A stretch of 6,578 nt of DNA. It comes from Chloroflexi bacterium UBA2235. Its GTDB lineage: Bacteria > Chloroflexota > UBA11872 > UBA12225. The notes beneath the pieces were generated by a model. It was given only the letters and a program-made list of their open reading frames with translations. It was not told where the DNA came from and made no database searches. Location: positions 1 through 6,578 of the forward strand of contig DDYL01000208.1 of assembly GCA_002347925.1 (NCBI GenBank). The letters run 5' to 3'. Below, one piece after another: positions 5,455 to 6,578 of the stretch (positions within the stretch are counted from its first letter, which is position 1; the number at the start of each line of letters is the position of its first letter). The position numbers were made by a program, and so were the translations under genes.

Positions 5455-6578
5455 ATGGTCGCAGAACCGCAGGTATTTGATGTTGCCCTCGGGAAGCCTT
5501 CGGCGGTTGGACGGATGCAGTTTGGCAGTTCTCGCGAATTGCTTGAAATGCCAAACCTTCTGGAAATCCAGAAGAAGTCTTTTGAGTGGTTCAAACGAGA
5601 TGGATTGCGTGAGCTGTTCGATGAGATTTCGCCCATCACGGATTTCACCGGCAAGAACCTAGAGCTGCGGTTGTGGGTCGATTCCGATCCGTTCGGCGAT
5701 CCAAAGTTCGACGAGGACTATTGCCGGGAGCGTGACTTGACGTTCGGTGCGGCCTTGAATTGCAAGGCTGAGTTACGGAATAAGAACAGCGGTGAGATTA
5801 AGGAGTCGCAGATCTTCATGGGTGACTTTCCCATGATGACCGAGCATGGCACCTTCATCATCAATGGGGCTGAACGAGTAGTTGTCAGCCAGTTGGTCCG
5901 GTCCCCTGGTGTGTATTTCGACCGTGAGTTCGACGGCGCGACCGCAAGGTACCTGTACACGGCTAAGTTGATTCCGAGCCGTGGAGCTTGGCTCGAGTTC
6001 GAGACTAGCAACAAGGGGATGCTTACGGTCAAGATTGACCGCAAGCGCAAGATCCCGGTTACAACGTTGCTACGTTCGCTCTCGAGCGACTACGCCGACG
6101 ATGAGGCCATCTACGCGTTGTTTGAGGACGTCGATACCGATCCCGATCATCAGTTCATTGCCTCCACAATTGGCACGACGACCCGGCGTGACCCATCCAG
6201 GGATTACAAGGATGCGGTCATTGAGATCTATCGGCGCCTTCGCCCAGGCGATCCGGCGACTATGTCAAACGCCGAGACCACCGTCCACGGGCTGTTCTTC
6301 AATTCACGTCGATATGACCTGGGCAGAGTCGGTCGCTACAAGCTGAACCGCAGGCTTAGGAGTTTCGGGCGCACTGATCGCACGCTTGATGTGAATGACC
6401 TGGTGGCCGTTGTTCGTGAGCTGATCAGGCTGAACCGGGACCAGGACCGTCCGGACGACATTGATCATCTCGGTAATCGTCGAATTCGCGCAGTCGGTGA
6501 ATTGATCCAGAACCAGTTCCGGGTGGGCCTGCTCCGCATGGAGCGTGTCATCAAGGAGCGGATGACGATCCAGGACCC
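5455..6578 (+). CDS. rpoB: DNA-directed RNA polymerase subunit beta, N-terminal part
   Basis: RpoB, with RpoC, forms the catalytic crab-claw of RNA polymerase. 374 codons are present and the frame is open at the right edge, so only about the first third is seen. Recognisable blocks are NLLEIQKKSFEWF (34-46), MTEHGTFIINGAERVVVSQL (128-147) leading into VRSPGVYFD (148-156), MLTVKIDRKRKIPVTTLLRS (189-208), FFNSRRYDLGRVGRYKLNRRL (281-301) and DDIDHLGNRRIRAVGELIQNQFRVGLLRMERVIKERM (334-370). By comparison with E. coli, the window stops a few dozen residues before rifampicin-resistance cluster I. The lobe is compact, without large lineage inserts so far. Start ATG 5455 has AGGAG (5441-5445) nine bases upstream. 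The gene follows the highly structured rplL-rpoB spacer, and rpoC is expected beyond the window. Confidence 0.98.
   Translation, partial: MVAEPQVFDVALGKPSAVGRMQFGSSRELLEMPNLLEIQKKSFEWFKRDGLRELFDEISPITDFTGKNLELRLWVDSDPFGDPKFDEDYCRERDLTFGAALNCKAELRNKNSGEIKESQIFMGDFPMMTEHGTFIINGAERVVVSQLVRSPGVYFDREFDGATARYLYTAKLIPSRGAWLEFETSNKGMLTVKIDRKRKIPVTTLLRSLSSDYADDEAIYALFEDVDTDPDHQFIASTIGTTTRRDPSRDYKDAVIEIYRRLRPGDPATMSNAETTVHGLFFNSRRYDLGRVGRYKLNRRLRSFGRTDRTLDVNDLVAVVRELIRLNRDQDRPDDIDHLGNRRIRAVGELIQNQFRVGLLRMERVIKERMTIQD

Noticed and set aside
5247..5480. 77-residue + strand open frame in the rplL-rpoB spacer
   Set aside because: It has no ribosome-binding site, overlaps the rpoB start, begins inside a hairpin, and has a Trp-rich sequence resembling no family I know.

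Overview
This is a conserved bacterial housekeeping locus, read entirely on the + strand: tuf (EF-Tu), rpmG (L33), secE, nusG, rplK (L11), rplA (L1), rplJ (L10), rplL (L7/L12) and the first 374 codons of rpoB, which runs off the right edge. The order secE-nusG-rplKAJL-rpoB is near-universal in bacteria. The protein sequences look like a GC-rich, non-proteobacterial lineage. EF-Tu carries the IAIAHVEYETEARHYAHVDCP block and a roughly 10-residue insert after the G domain, and the RpoB lobe is compact. From memory of the families this is closest to Chloroflexota (Thermomicrobia/Sphaerobacter-like). That placement is an inference, not a search result. No mobile element, CRISPR array, tRNA or rRNA gene was seen.

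Layout: tuf fills the first 1.2 kb and ends at a terminator-like hairpin (about 1256-1295), so it probably closes a str-type operon (rpsL-rpsG-fusA-tuf) lying mostly left of the window. A spacer of about 200 bases then leads into the GTG-started rpmG, and secE and nusG follow closely. A weak terminator-like hairpin separates nusG from rplK. The 307-base rplA-rplJ spacer holds an L10-leader RNA followed by a strong intrinsic terminator, the expected attenuation control of rplJL. The 341-base rplL-rpoB spacer has a second strong terminator-like hairpin and then a series of further stem-loops before rpoB.

The genes belong together functionally. EF-Tu delivers aminoacyl-tRNA. L11, L1, L10 and L7/L12 build the ribosomal stalk regions that recruit EF-Tu and other GTPases. 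L33 is a small 50S protein, SecE is a subunit of the protein-export channel, NusG links RNA polymerase to the ribosome and to Rho, and RpoB is the polymerase beta subunit. The hairpins between genes suggest that ribosomal-protein and polymerase output are tuned separately along one transcript.

The protein content holds no undescribed system. The points worth a second look are non-coding or compositional: the G-ending codon usage of tuf against mixed usage in every gene after it, the clear L10 leader with attenuator, and the unusually structured rplL-rpoB spacer.
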